Positions 14,571-22,059 of a stretch of DNA of 22,059 bases are shown here, in pieces. Position numbers and translations under genes: made by a program. A model generated the notes under the pieces. It was not told the DNA's origin, did not search any database, and saw only the letters and a program-made list of their open reading frames with translations. This DNA comes from Gaiellasilicea sp035553355. GTDB taxonomy: Bacteria > Actinomycetota > Thermoleophilia > Gaiellales > Gaiellaceae. Location: assembly GCA_035553355.1 (NCBI GenBank), contig DATMJW010000129.1:1-22059 (forward strand), given 5' to 3'. Numbering within the stretch: the first letter of the stretch is position 1; each line of letters opens with the position of its first letter.

Positions 14571-15187
14571 GCCTGCGCCTCGAGCTCCGCGATCGCCGCC
14601 ATCAGGCGGTCCGTCGCCACGACGGGCGCGTCCTCGCGCCCGTCGAGATCGTCGAGCAGGACGGGACGCCCGTATGCGACGCGCAGCTGGGCGAGCCTGC
14701 CGAGGCGGTCGGTGCCGACGATCGCGGCGGGGACGAGGGGAACGCCGGCGCCGAGCGCGATCCGTGCGGCGCCGGTGTGCGCCTTCGCCTCGTGCTTCTT
14801 CCGGAGCCCCTTCTTGCGGCGTGTCCCCTCCGGGAACATCACGACGGCGTGACCCTCGCGGCAGAGGCGGATCGCCGTCTCGATCGCCTCGGTGTCGCGC
14901 TCGCGGCGGCGCACCTTGAACGCGCCGGCGCCGACGATCACCCACCGGAGCGGCACCCAGAAGAGCTCCGACTTCGCCATGAAGCGAAGGAAGCGGCGCG
15001 GGAAGAGCGGCAGGCCGAGCGGCCACGGGTCGAAGTTCGAGTTGTGGTTCGCCGCGAGGACGAAGCCGCCGTCCGGGACGTGCTCGAGCCCCCGCGCGCG
15101 CAGCCGGAAGACGAGCCTGAGGATCGGCCAGCTGAGCGTGCCGATCAGGAGGTACACCGGGCTCGGGCGCGGCGCAGGGGCGGTCAC
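14567..15187 (-). CDS. 1-acylglycerol-3-phosphate acyltransferase family protein (PlsC-like)
   Basis: 206 residues. A membrane-associated acyltransferase that adds the second acyl chain to lysophosphatidic acid or a related lysolipid. The HX4D motif is NHNSNFD (H48, D53), the glycerophosphate-binding block is FPEGTRR (118-124), and VPLVPAAIVGTDRLG (149-163) is the fourth block. A hydrophobic N-terminal stretch (VYLLIGTLSWPILRLVFRL) anchors it to the membrane. The GTG start has no Shine-Dalgarno, but GATACT lies 6 bases before it (15199-15194 on the minus strand), suggesting a leaderless message. It is divergent from topA and heads a three-gene operon. Confidence 0.92.
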   Translation of the reverse strand: MTAPAPRPSPVYLLIGTLSWPILRLVFRLRARGLEHVPDGGFVLAANHNSNFDPWPLGLPLFPRRFLRFMAKSELFWVPLRWVIVGAGAFKVRRRERDTEAIETAIRLCREGHAVVMFPEGTRRKKGLRKKHEAKAHTGAARIALGAGVPLVPAAIVGTDRLGRLAQLRVAYGRPVLLDDLDGREDAPVVATDRLMAAIAELEAQA

Positions 15188-15193
15188 GAGCGC

Positions 15194-15199
15194 AGTATC
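15194..15199 (-). promoter_or_regulatory. -10 box of the plsC-like operon
   Basis: GATACT on the minus strand, 6 bases before the GTG start at 15187. The same hexamer is the likely -10 of the peptide-binding-protein gene. The -35 region is poor. Confidence 0.4.
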
Positions 15200-15226
15200 G
15201 CGCCCGCCGGAGCGGCCCGAACGCGC

Positions 15227-15257
15227 TTGCAGCCGCGCCCGGACACGGCGCTAAGGT
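15227..15257 (+). promoter_or_regulatory. topA promoter, possibly leaderless
   Basis: TTGCAG (15227-15232) and TAAGGT (15252-15257) with a long 19-base spacer. The -10-like hexamer ends 7 bases before GTG 15265. AAGG within it could instead act as a ribosome-binding site for that same GTG. Confidence 0.4.
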
Positions 15258-15264
15258 GTCGCGC

Positions 15265-17856
15265 GTGGCGAAGACGACCGAACGGAGCGGCGGGCGCAGG
15301 CTCGTGATCGTCGAGTCTCCCGCGAAGGCGAAGACGATCGCCGGCTACCTCGGCAAGGACTTCGTGGTCGAGTCGAGCGTCGGTCACATCCGCGACCTCC
15401 CGAACCGGGCGTCCGAGATCCCGCCGGCGCTGAAGAAGGAGTCGTGGGCACGCCTCGGCGTCAACGTCGACCGCGACTTCGAGCCGCTCTACGTCGTGGA
15501 CGCGGACAAGAAGAGCCGGGTCGCCGAACTGAAGCGGAAGCTGAAGGACGTCGACGAGCTCCTGCTCGCGACGGACGAGGACCGCGAGGGGGAGGCGATC
15601 GCCTGGCACCTCCTCGAGGTGCTGCAGCCGAAGGTGCCGGTGCGGCGGATGGTCTTCCACGAGATCACGAAGGACGCGATCCAGCGCGCGCTCGGCGAGA
15701 CGCGGGAGATCGACCAGCGGCTCGTGGACGCGCAGGAGACGCGCCGCATCCTCGACCGCCTCTACGGCTACGAGGTGTCGCCCGTCCTCTGGAAGAAGGT
15801 GATGCAGGGGCTCTCGGCCGGGCGGGTGCAGTCGGTCGCGGTGCGGCTCGTCGTCGAGCGCGAACGGGAGCGGCGCGCGTTCGTCTCGGCGGGCTACTGG
15901 GACATCCAGGCGCTCTTCGACCCCGGCCGCTTCGCGGCTCGGCTCGCCGCCGTCGACGGCAAGCGCGTGGCGCAGGGTCGGGACTTCGCGCAGGACGGGA
16001 CGCTCCGATCGGCCGAGGTCGTCCGGCTCGAGGAGCGCGAGGCGCGCGAGCTCGCGGGCGCGCTCGACGGCGCGCGCTTCGAGGTGCGCGCGTCCGACGA
16101 GAAGCCGTACACCCGCCGGCCCTCGCCCCCCTTCATCACCTCGACGCTGCAGCAGGAGGCGAGCCGCAAGCTTCGCTTCACCGCGCAGACGACGATGCGC
16201 GTCGCGCAACGCCTCTACGAGAACGGCTACATCACCTACATGCGCACCGACTCGACGACGCTGTCGGAGTCGGCGCTCGCCGCGGCCCGCGCGCAGGCGG
16301 CGGAGCTCTACGGCCCCGAGACCGTGCCCGACGCGCCGCGCCGCTACCAGCGGAAGGTGAAGAACGCGCAGGAGGCACACGAGGCGATCCGCCCGGCCGG
16401 CGACACGTTCCGGACGCCCCAGCAGGTCGCGGGCGAGCTGAGCCGCGACGAGTTCGCGCTCTACGACCTGATCTGGAAGCGCACGCTCGCGTCGCAGATG
16501 GCCGACGCGCGCGGCCTCACCGTCTCGCTCCGCCTCGGCGCGACGGCCGCGAACGGTCGCGACGCCGAGTTCGCGGCCTCGGGCACCGTGATCACCTTCC
16601 GCGGCTTCCTCGCGGCGTACGAGGAGAGCCGCGACGACGAGGCGGACAGGGCAGAGGAGGAGCGCCCGCTCCCGCACCTCGCCGTCGGCGACACCGTCAC
16701 CGCCGTCGAGCTCGAGCCGGAGGGGCACGCGACGACGCCGCCCGCGCGGTACACGGAGGCGAGCCTCGTCCAGGCGCTCGAGGAGCGCGGGATCGGGCGG
16801 CCGTCGACGTACGCCTCGATCATCGGCACGATCCTCGACCGCGGCTACGTCTTCAAGCGCGCGACCGCGCTCGTCCCGAGCTTCCTCGCCTTCGCCGTCG
16901 TGACGCTCCTCGAACAGCACTTCGGACGGCTCGTGGACTACGGCTTCACCGCCCGGATGGAGGACGACCTCGACCGGATCGCCGCCGGCGACGAGGAGCG
17001 GCTCGAGTGGCTGCGGCGCTTCTACTTCGGCGAGGCGGGCGACGACGGGCTGCGCGACCTCGTCTCCGACCTGGGCGAGATCGACGCCCGAGCCGTCAAC
17101 TCGCTCCCGATCGGGAACGGCATCGTCCTCCGCGTCGGGCGCTACGGGCCGTACGTGGAGCGCGGTGAGGAGCGGGCGAGCGTGCCGGAGGATCTCGCGC
17201 CGGACGAGCTGACGGTCGAGAAGGCGGAGGAGCTGCTCGCAGCCCCGCAGGGCGATCGCGTGCTCGGCACGCACCCCGAGACCGGCCGCGAGATCTCCGT
17301 CCGAAGCGGCCGCTACGGCCCGTATGTGTCCGAAGCGCCGCCCGAGGGATCGGACGAGAGGCCACGGGCCGCCTCGCTCTTCCGCTCGATGTCGCCGGAG
17401 ACGGTGACGCTCGAGGACGCCGTCCGTCTGCTGACGCTGCCGCGCACGCTCGAGGCACCCGACGGCGAGGAGATCGTCGTGGCGAACGGCCGCTACGGCC
17501 CCTTCATCAAGAAGGGAAGCGAGACGCGGTCGCTCGAGAGCGAGGAGATGCTCTTCACGGTCACGGCCGACGAGGCGGTGGCGCTCCTCTCCCAGCCGAA
17601 GGAGCGGCGCGGACGGGGCGCACCGAAGCCGCCGCTGAAGGAGCTCGGGCCGGACCCCGCGACGGGGAAGCCGATCGTGCTCAAGGAGGGGCGCTTCGGC
17701 CCGTACGTGACGGACGGCGAGACGAACGCGAGCCTCCGCCGCGGCGACGATCCGGAGGCGCTGACGACGGAGCGCGCGATCGAGCTGCTCGCGGAGCGGC
17801 GGTCGAAGGGGCCGGCCCCGAAAAGACGCGCCCGCACGCGCCGCTCTGCGTCGTAA
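15265..17856 (+). CDS. topA: DNA topoisomerase I (type IA)
   Basis: 863 residues from GTG 15265; GTG 15256 would add three. The enzyme relaxes negative supercoils by cutting one strand through a 5'-phosphotyrosine. The Toprim domain has the catalytic Glu in LVIVESPAKAKTIAGYLG and the acidic cluster ATDEDREGEAIAWHL. The nucleophile is Tyr325 in ENGYITYMRTDST. SAGRVQSVAVRL and the conserved RPSTYASIIGTILDRGY are also present. After about residue 610 come four repeats with cores GRYGPYV, GRYGPYV, GRYGPFI and GRFGPYV, the actinobacterial type of C-terminal domain in place of zinc fingers, and a short Lys/Arg-rich tail (KGPAPKRRARTRRSAS). It stands alone, divergent from the plsC-like gene. Confidence 0.97.
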   Translation: MAKTTERSGGRRLVIVESPAKAKTIAGYLGKDFVVESSVGHIRDLPNRASEIPPALKKESWARLGVNVDRDFEPLYVVDADKKSRVAELKRKLKDVDELLLATDEDREGEAIAWHLLEVLQPKVPVRRMVFHEITKDAIQRALGETREIDQRLVDAQETRRILDRLYGYEVSPVLWKKVMQGLSAGRVQSVAVRLVVERERERRAFVSAGYWDIQALFDPGRFAARLAAVDGKRVAQGRDFAQDGTLRSAEVVRLEEREARELAGALDGARFEVRASDEKPYTRRPSPPFITSTLQQEASRKLRFTAQTTMRVAQRLYENGYITYMRTDSTTLSESALAAARAQAAELYGPETVPDAPRRYQRKVKNAQEAHEAIRPAGDTFRTPQQVAGELSRDEFALYDLIWKRTLASQMADARGLTVSLRLGATAANGRDAEFAASGTVITFRGFLAAYEESRDDEADRAEEERPLPHLAVGDTVTAVELEPEGHATTPPARYTEASLVQALEERGIGRPSTYASIIGTILDRGYVFKRATALVPSFLAFAVVTLLEQHFGRLVDYGFTARMEDDLDRIAAGDEERLEWLRRFYFGEAGDDGLRDLVSDLGEIDARAVNSLPIGNGIVLRVGRYGPYVERGEERASVPEDLAPDELTVEKAEELLAAPQGDRVLGTHPETGREISVRSGRYGPYVSEAPPEGSDERPRAASLFRSMSPETVTLEDAVRLLTLPRTLEAPDGEEIVVANGRYGPFIKKGSETRSLESEEMLFTVTADEAVALLSQPKERRGRGAPKPPLKELGPDPATGKPIVLKEGRFGPYVTDGETNASLRRGDDPEALTTERAIELLAERRSKGPAPKRRARTRRSAS

Positions 17857-18035
17857 GGCGCGCGGAAGCGCAAACTTTCGCTGCTCGGCGGCGTATCACC
17901 CTTTCGAGGGCGCGACCGTCGCGATAGCGTCGTACGCGAGAACCCCGAGGGCCCTCACCGGAATAGCAGGAGCAGCCTGCACGTTCGAGCTTGTAACAGC
18001 GTCGAGGTGCCGGTTCCCCTGGCAAAAGCAGGAAA

Positions 18036-18107
18036 ATGGGCTTATGGTGCGTAAGTTTGTTGCTCTCCCGCGAAGAAGCACCCGAAAGGACTGACGTTTC
18101 TCTTTGA
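18036..18107 (+). CDS. Possible 23-codon leader ORF overlapping the sigma-factor start
   Basis: ATG 18036 is preceded by AGGA and opens a frame of 23 codons beginning MGLWCVSLLLSREE. Its TGA stop (18105-18107) overlaps the sigma-factor TTG as TTGA, the same 4-base layout as the coupled genes elsewhere in the window. It uses codons that are rare here (TTA, GTA, AGT, TTG). A competing reading is that TATGGT at 18043-18048 is the -10 box, in which case this ATG is never transcribed from it. Confidence 0.3.
   Translation: MGLWCVSLLLSREEAPERTDVSL
18043..18048 (+). promoter_or_regulatory. Candidate -10 box of the sigma-factor gene
   Basis: TATGGT fits TANNNT in the most AT-rich part of the 247-base gap between topA and the sigma gene. 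The matching -35 (TGGCAA, 18020-18025) is poor. The rest of this gap has small palindromes (GCAGG-N5-CCTGC at about 17966-17980; GAGGGCCCTC at about 17947) but no gene I trust. Confidence 0.35.
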
Positions 18108-19201
18108 CGCAGAACCAGCTGATCGAACTGTTCGAATCCGACCAGGTGAAGACGCTCGTCGAGCGCTCCGAGGAGCGCGGCTACATCGAGCCGGCCGAGT
18201 TCGAGGCGTTCGTCCTCGAGCACGAGCTGAACGACGACGAGCAGGAGCAGCTGACGCGCGAGTTCGAGACGATCGGGCTCGAGGTCGGCGCGCCGCAGGC
18301 TGCCGCGAAGGACGACGAGAAGGGGTCCGAGAAGGAGAAGGACGCTGAGCCGGAGGTCGACCCGGCGCACGTCGCGGTGTCGTCGGGCGCGGGCGACAGC
18401 CTGCAGCTTTTCCTCGCCGACGTCGGCCGTCACAAGCTGCTGAACGCGGCGCAGGAGGTCCAGCTCGCGAAGCAGATCGAGCGCGGCGACCCGACGGCGA
18501 AGCGGATCATGATCGAGTCGAACCTGCGTCTCGTCGTCTCGATCGCGAAGGGCTATCGCGGGCTCGGCGTGCCGTTCCTGGACCTGATCCAGGAGGGGAC
18601 GCTCGGTCTCAACCGCGCCGTCGAGAAGTTCGACTGGCGCCGCGGCTTCAAGTTCTCGACGTACGCGACCTGGTGGATCCGGCAGTCGGTGCAGCGCGCC
18701 GTCGCGAACCATGCGCGGACGATCCGCGTGCCGGTGCACGTGGTCGAGCGCCAGCAGAAGCTGTCGCGGGCCGCGCGGCGGCTCGAGGTCGAGCTCGGCC
18801 GCGAGGCGACGAAGGAGGAGCTCGCCGAGGCGACCGGGCTTCCGATCCAGCACGTCGACGAGGCGCTTGGCGCCGCGCACGCGTCGGTCTCGCTGAACCA
18901 GACGGTCGGCGCCGACGACGAGGGCGAGCTCGGCGACCTCTTCGCCGACCGCGAGGCGCCCGACCCGTTCGAGGAGGCGGAGGAGTCGCTGCGCAAGCAG
19001 GGCGTCCGCCGCGCGCTCGACGCGCTCCCCGAGCGCGAGCGGCGCATCCTCGAGCTGCGCTTCGGCTTCGAGGGCGAGCCGTGGACGCTCGAGGCGATCG
19101 GGCACGAGCTCGATCTGACGAGGGAGCGCGTCCGCCAGCTCGAGGGCCAGGCGCTCTCGCGGCTCGCGGCGCTGCGCGATCTCGCCTCGCTCGCCGCCTA
19201 G
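18104..19201 (+). CDS. rpoD: Primary RNA polymerase sigma factor (sigma-70, RpoD/SigA)
   Basis: 365 residues. A region 1.1-like N-terminus (about 1-62, acidic, ending LTREFETIGLEV), a charged linker, then region 1.2 (DSLQLFLADVGRHKLLNAAQ), region 2 (NLRLVVSIAKGYRGLGVPFL, GFKFSTYATWWIRQSVQRAV), region 3 (VHVVERQQKLSRAARRLEVE) and region 4 (ILELRFGFEGEPWTLEAIG, LTRERVRQLEGQALSRL). It directs polymerase to -10/-35 promoters. An in-frame TGA at 18092-18094 rules out earlier starts, so TTG 18104 is the first possible one. AAAGGA (18085-18090) is 13 bases away, too far for good initiation, so coupling to the short upstream ORF is plausible. The next in-frame candidate, GTG 18146, would cut region 1.1. 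Confidence 0.95.
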   Translation: MTQNQLIELFESDQVKTLVERSEERGYIEPAEFEAFVLEHELNDDEQEQLTREFETIGLEVGAPQAAAKDDEKGSEKEKDAEPEVDPAHVAVSSGAGDSLQLFLADVGRHKLLNAAQEVQLAKQIERGDPTAKRIMIESNLRLVVSIAKGYRGLGVPFLDLIQEGTLGLNRAVEKFDWRRGFKFSTYATWWIRQSVQRAVANHARTIRVPVHVVERQQKLSRAARRLEVELGREATKEELAEATGLPIQHVDEALGAAHASVSLNQTVGADDEGELGDLFADREAPDPFEEAEESLRKQGVRRALDALPERERRILELRFGFEGEPWTLEAIGHELDLTRERVRQLEGQALSRLAALRDLASLAA

Positions 19202-19221
19202 CGCGGGCCCACCGACCGGAT

Positions 19222-19252
19222 CGAAAGGAGCGGGCTCTGCCCGCTCTTTTCG
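19222..19252 (+). terminator. Strong intrinsic terminator after the sigma-factor gene
   Basis: GAGCGGGC (19228-19235), TCT, GCCCGCTC (19239-19246), then TTTT. Flanking CGAAAG and TTTTCG extend the pairing to about 14 base pairs with one G-U. This is the only classic stem plus T-tract in the window. Confidence 0.88.
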
Positions 19253-19273
19253 CATTTACAAGCGGGTTCCGGT

Positions 19274-19302
19274 TTGCGGCGGCGCAGGGTCGCAGGGATA
19301 CT
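19274..19302 (+). promoter_or_regulatory. Promoter of the peptide transporter operon
   Basis: TTGCGG (19274-19279), a 17-base spacer and GATACT (19297-19302). Transcription would begin near 19309, leaving a leader of about 34 bases that contains the ribosome-binding site AAAGGAGA. Confidence 0.5.
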
Positions 19303-19342
19303 CCCCCTCAACCTCTGGTTTGGACCAGCGAAAGGAGACACC

Positions 19343-21043
19343 TTGAGGTCGAAGTGGACCTTGCTGCTCGTGGCTCTCGTGGTGGGCGTTCTCGCGCTCG
19401 CCGCTGTCGGCTGCGGCGGCGACGACGAAGAGGCCGCCGGTACGGATACCGCGGCCCAGACCGGCGGCGGGGAGGAAGGCGGCGGCGGGACGCTCGTCTT
19501 CGGCACCTCGGCCGACCCGGTCGTGCTCGACGGCGCGCTCGTCTCGGACGGCGAGTCGCTGCGGGCGATCGACCAGATGTTCGAAGGCCTCGTGACCCTC
19601 TCCGCAGGCGGCACCGAGATCGAGCCGGCGCTCGCCGAGAGCTGGGAGGCCAACGAGGAAGGCACGCAGTGGACGTTCAAGCTCCGCGAGGGCGTCACGT
19701 TCCACGACGGCGAGCCCTTCAACGCGGAGGCGGTCTGTTACAACTTCGACCGCTGGTACAACTTCAAGGGCCCGCTCCAGAACCCGAGCGCGTCGTACTA
19801 CTGGCAGACGGTGTTCGGCGGCTTCGCGGAGCCGGAGGAGGGCAGCCCCACCGAGAGCCTCTACGAGAGCTGCGAGGCGCAGGACGAGAGCACGGTCGTC
19901 CTCAACCTCACGAAGCCCTCGGCCTCGTTCCTCGGCGCGCTCGCGCTGACGAACTTCACGATCGCGAGCCCGAAGGCGCTCGAGGAGTACGGCGCCAACG
20001 AGGGCACGGTCGACGAGGAGACGGGCTTCCGGCCGGGCGGCACGTTCGGCACGGAGCACCCGATCGGCACGGGCCCCTTCAAGTTCGAGTCGTGGACCCG
20101 CGGCGACCGCCTCGTGATGGTCCGCAACGACGACTACTGGGGCGAGAAGGCGAAGATCGAGCGCCTGATCTTCCGCCCGATCTCCGACAACGCCGCCCGC
20201 CTGCAGGCGCTGCAGAACGGCGAGATCCAGGGCTACGACCTCGTCGAGCCGCAGGACATCCCGACGATCGAAGGCGACGACAACCTGCAGATCCTCGACC
20301 GGCCGGCGTTCAACATCGGCTACGTCGGGATCAACCAGGCCACCGCGCCGCTCGACAAGCTCGAGGTGCGGCAGGCGATCGCGCACGCGCTCGACCGCCA
20401 GGCCGTCGTCGACAACTTCTACGCGGGCCGCGGCGAGGTGGCGAAGAACTTCATGCCGCCGGACCTCTTCGGCTACGCGGACGACGTGACGACGTACGAC
20501 CACGACCCGGAGAAGGCGCGTCAGCTGCTGCAGGAGGCGGGCGAGGCGAACCCGAGCCTCACCTTCTGCTACCCGACCGACGTGTCCCGGCCGTACATGC
20601 CGGACCCGCAGCGCAACTTCCAGGCGTTCTCGGCGGACCTCGAGGAGGTCGGCTTCAAGATCACGCCGCGGGCGCTGCCCTGGAGCCCGGACTACCTGGG
20701 CGCGGTCGACGAGGGCAACTGCCCGCTCTACCTGCTCGGGTGGACGGGCGACTACGCCGACCCGGACAACTTCGTGGGGACGTTCTTCCAGACCCCGCAG
20801 AAGGCCTGGGGCTTCGACAACCAGGAGATCTTCGACAAGCTGAACGAGGCCGAGGTCGAGCCGGACGAGGATGCGCGCATCGGGCTCTACCAGGAGGCCA
20901 ACCGGCTGATCGCCGACTTCGTGCCGGGCGTCCCGTACGTCCACACGGAGCCTGCGCTGGCGTTCCACAGCTGCGTCGAGGGCTACCAGCCGAGCCCGGT
21001 CTCGCTGGAGCAGTTCTCCTCCGTCTCGCTGGAGGGCTGCTAG
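19343..21043 (+). CDS. Peptide ABC transporter substrate-binding lipoprotein (SBP family 5)
   Basis: 566 residues from TTG 19343, which is preceded by AAAGGAGA at 5-base spacing; the longer frame from 19274 reads through the promoter. The N-terminus is a lipoprotein signal (SKWTLLLVALVVGVLALAAVGC) with Cys24 as the lipidated residue, followed by a Gly/Asp-rich tether. The rest is a family 5 extracellular solute-binding protein (DppA/OppA type): GTLVFGTSADPVVLDGAL, FEGLVTL, WTFKLREGVTFHDGEPFNAE, HPIGTGPFKFESW, VRNDDYWG, VRQAIAHALDR. It captures peptides or similar solutes outside the membrane and delivers them to the permease encoded next. The exact ligand is not predictable. A very strong hairpin follows the stop. 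Confidence 0.95.
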   Translation: MRSKWTLLLVALVVGVLALAAVGCGGDDEEAAGTDTAAQTGGGEEGGGGTLVFGTSADPVVLDGALVSDGESLRAIDQMFEGLVTLSAGGTEIEPALAESWEANEEGTQWTFKLREGVTFHDGEPFNAEAVCYNFDRWYNFKGPLQNPSASYYWQTVFGGFAEPEEGSPTESLYESCEAQDESTVVLNLTKPSASFLGALALTNFTIASPKALEEYGANEGTVDEETGFRPGGTFGTEHPIGTGPFKFESWTRGDRLVMVRNDDYWGEKAKIERLIFRPISDNAARLQALQNGEIQGYDLVEPQDIPTIEGDDNLQILDRPAFNIGYVGINQATAPLDKLEVRQAIAHALDRQAVVDNFYAGRGEVAKNFMPPDLFGYADDVTTYDHDPEKARQLLQEAGEANPSLTFCYPTDVSRPYMPDPQRNFQAFSADLEEVGFKITPRALPWSPDYLGAVDEGNCPLYLLGWTGDYADPDNFVGTFFQTPQKAWGFDNQEIFDKLNEAEVEPDEDARIGLYQEANRLIADFVPGVPYVHTEPALAFHSCVEGYQPSPVSLEQFSSVSLEGC

Positions 21044-21056
21044 TCGCCTGAGGCGG

Positions 21057-21114
21057 CCGGCGGACGACGACCTCAGTCATGCTGTAGCGCGTGCTGAGGT
21101 TCGTCGTCCGCCGG
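21057..21114 (+). promoter_or_regulatory. Long hairpin spanning the binding-protein/permease junction
   Basis: The arms at 21057-21076 and 21094-21114 are inverted copies: 20 pairs with a single one-base bulge. The 17-base loop (21077-21093) contains a Met-Leu-stop mini-ORF (ATGCTGTAG) and ends with the permease GTG. The right arm is the first seven codons of the permease. It probably tunes expression of permease against binding protein. Confidence 0.8.
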
Positions 21115-22059
21115 CTCCTCTTGCTCGTCCCCATCCTCGTCGGGCTGTCGATCCTCGTCTTCCTGTGGATCCGGCTCCTCCCCGGCGGTCCGGCGCAGGC
21201 GCTCCTCGGCGAGCGCGGCACCGACGAGCAGGTGGCGCAGATCGAGCGCCAGTACGGGCTCGACGAGCCGATCCACGTCCAGTACTGGAAGTACGTCGGC
21301 ACCGTCGTCCGCGGCGACTTCGGCGAGAGCATCGCCACGCGCCGGCCCGTCGTCGAGGAGCTGAAGCAGCGCTTCCCGGCGACGATCGAGCTCGCCGTCG
21401 CGGCGATGCTCTTCTCCGTCGCGTTCGGGATCCCGCTCGGCTTCCTCGCGGCGAAGCGCTACGGCACCTTCTTCGACCACGCGAGCCTGCTGCTCTCGCT
21501 GCTCGGGATCTCGATCCCGATCTTCTTCCTCGCGATCCTGCTCAAGTACGTGTTCGCGGTGAAGCTCGGCTGGCTACCGACGGTGGGTCGGATGTCGGTG
21601 CTGATCGACGTCGACCACCCGACGAACTTCTACGTCCTCGACGCCCTCATCGCGGGGAACATGGCGGCGGTCGTCGACACGCTGAAGCACCTGATCCTGC
21701 CCGCGATCGCGCTCGGCTCGATCCCGCTCGCCGTGATCGCCCGCATCACGCGCGCCGCGGTGCTCGACGTGCAGAACGAGGACTACGTGCGCACCGCGCG
21801 CGCCAAGGGCGTCGCGCCGCGTCTCGTCGACACGCGCCACGTGCTCCGGAACGCGCTGCTCCCGATCGCGACCATCATCGGCCTCCAGACGGGCCTGCTG
21901 CTCTCGGGCGCCGTCCTCACGGAGACCGTCTTCGCGTGGCCCGGCCTCGGCACGTGGCTCGTGAACGCGATCCGCGTGCGCGACTTCCCGGTGCTGCAGG
22001 GCGGCATCCTCTTCGTCTCCGTCGTCTTCGTGCTCGTGAACCTCGTCGTCGACGTGCTG
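21091..22059 (+). CDS. Peptide ABC transporter permease (DppB/OppB type), 3' end beyond window
   Basis: At least 323 residues; no stop before the window edge. Begins VLRFVVRRLLLLVPILVGLS at GTG 21091, with an in-frame TAG at 21085-21087 just before it. DppB hallmarks are LPGGPAQALLGE near 30-41, YGLDEPIHVQYWKY, GDFGESI, the helix GISIPIFFLAILL, and the EAA-type loop EDYVRTARAKGVAPRLVDTR ... RNALLP that contacts the ATPase, then ETVFAWPGLGTWLVNAI. It is the first of two membrane subunits expected for this importer. There is no Shine-Dalgarno before the GTG, and the start is at the edge of a strong hairpin loop, so translation may depend on that structure or on ribosomes from the upstream gene. 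Confidence 0.93.
   Translation, partial: MLRFVVRRLLLLVPILVGLSILVFLWIRLLPGGPAQALLGERGTDEQVAQIERQYGLDEPIHVQYWKYVGTVVRGDFGESIATRRPVVEELKQRFPATIELAVAAMLFSVAFGIPLGFLAAKRYGTFFDHASLLLSLLGISIPIFFLAILLKYVFAVKLGWLPTVGRMSVLIDVDHPTNFYVLDALIAGNMAAVVDTLKHLILPAIALGSIPLAVIARITRAAVLDVQNEDYVRTARAKGVAPRLVDTRHVLRNALLPIATIIGLQTGLLLSGAVLTETVFAWPGLGTWLVNAIRVRDFPVLQGGILFVSVVFVLVNLVVDVL

Noticed and set aside
17896..18081. 61-codon minus-strand ORF between topA and the sigma gene
   Set aside because: No ribosome-binding site, no domain-like pattern, and it lies over the sigma-factor promoter/leader region.
18124..18136. CGAAC and GTTCG half-sites near the sigma-factor start, resembling an SOS box
   Set aside because: The GAAC and GTTC halves are 1 base apart instead of 4, and the site is inside coding sequence.

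Overview
The window is chromosomal DNA of a very GC-rich bacterium, most probably a deep-branching actinomycete of the Thermoleophilia (Gaiella/Solirubrobacter-like) type. The pointers are strong G/C bias at third codon positions, many GTG and TTG starts, 4-base ATGA/GTGA gene overlaps, a Gram-positive-type SOS box (CGAAC-N4-GTTCG) at lexA, a type A RNase P RNA, and a TopA that ends in GRYGPYV-type repeats rather than zinc fingers. I see no phage, insertion sequence, CRISPR array or transfer function; this is housekeeping plus signalling DNA. The lineage is inferred from overall look, not from a search.

Left part (1-6785): a methylmalonyl-CoA mutase catalytic-subunit gene, broken by a small frameshift near 335-338, faces a minus-strand operon of four genes, each overlapping the next by 4 bases: an MmpL/RND-type membrane transporter, a PspC/LiaF-like membrane protein, a histidine kinase with its own N-terminal PspC domain, and a NarL/LuxR response regulator. 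This looks like a cell-envelope stress module (Lia/Psp logic) fused in one transcript to a lipid/drug exporter. A GGGGG/CCCCC palindrome and a possible 44-residue ORF lie upstream of it.

Middle part (6786-10653): a GT4 glycosyltransferase, a small TPR-like protein on the other strand, a receiver-only response regulator, secG, tRNA-Leu(GAG), lexA with a clear promoter and SOS operator, a tiny Cys-rich protein, the RNase P RNA (rnpB) and a small secreted protein. rnpB starts inside the 3' end of the Cys-rich gene, and its -10 box is written in that gene's last codons.

Right-middle part (10657-15187): a second sensor kinase (8 putative membrane helices, HisKA_3) and its LuxR-type regulator are divergent, with starts only 42 bases apart. 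A 15-bp inverted repeat sits between them and carries both candidate ribosome-binding sites. A minus-strand operon plsC-like acyltransferase / 5'-3' exonuclease / HDAC-like deacetylase follows.

Right part (15265-22059): topA, then the primary sigma factor gene (TTG start, overlapped by a short upstream ORF), a strong terminator, and the start of a dipeptide/oligopeptide ABC transporter operon (lipoprotein binding protein, then a permease cut by the window end). A very strong hairpin spans the junction of these two genes and places the permease start codon at the edge of its loop.

The best candidates for something not yet described are the MmpL-LiaF-kinase-regulator operon with its palindrome, the inverted repeat between the divergent kinase and regulator, the hairpin over the permease start, the rnpB promoter inside a coding sequence, and a recurring layout in which a -10-like hexamer sits 6-7 bases before a start codon that has no Shine-Dalgarno, suggesting leaderless mRNAs.
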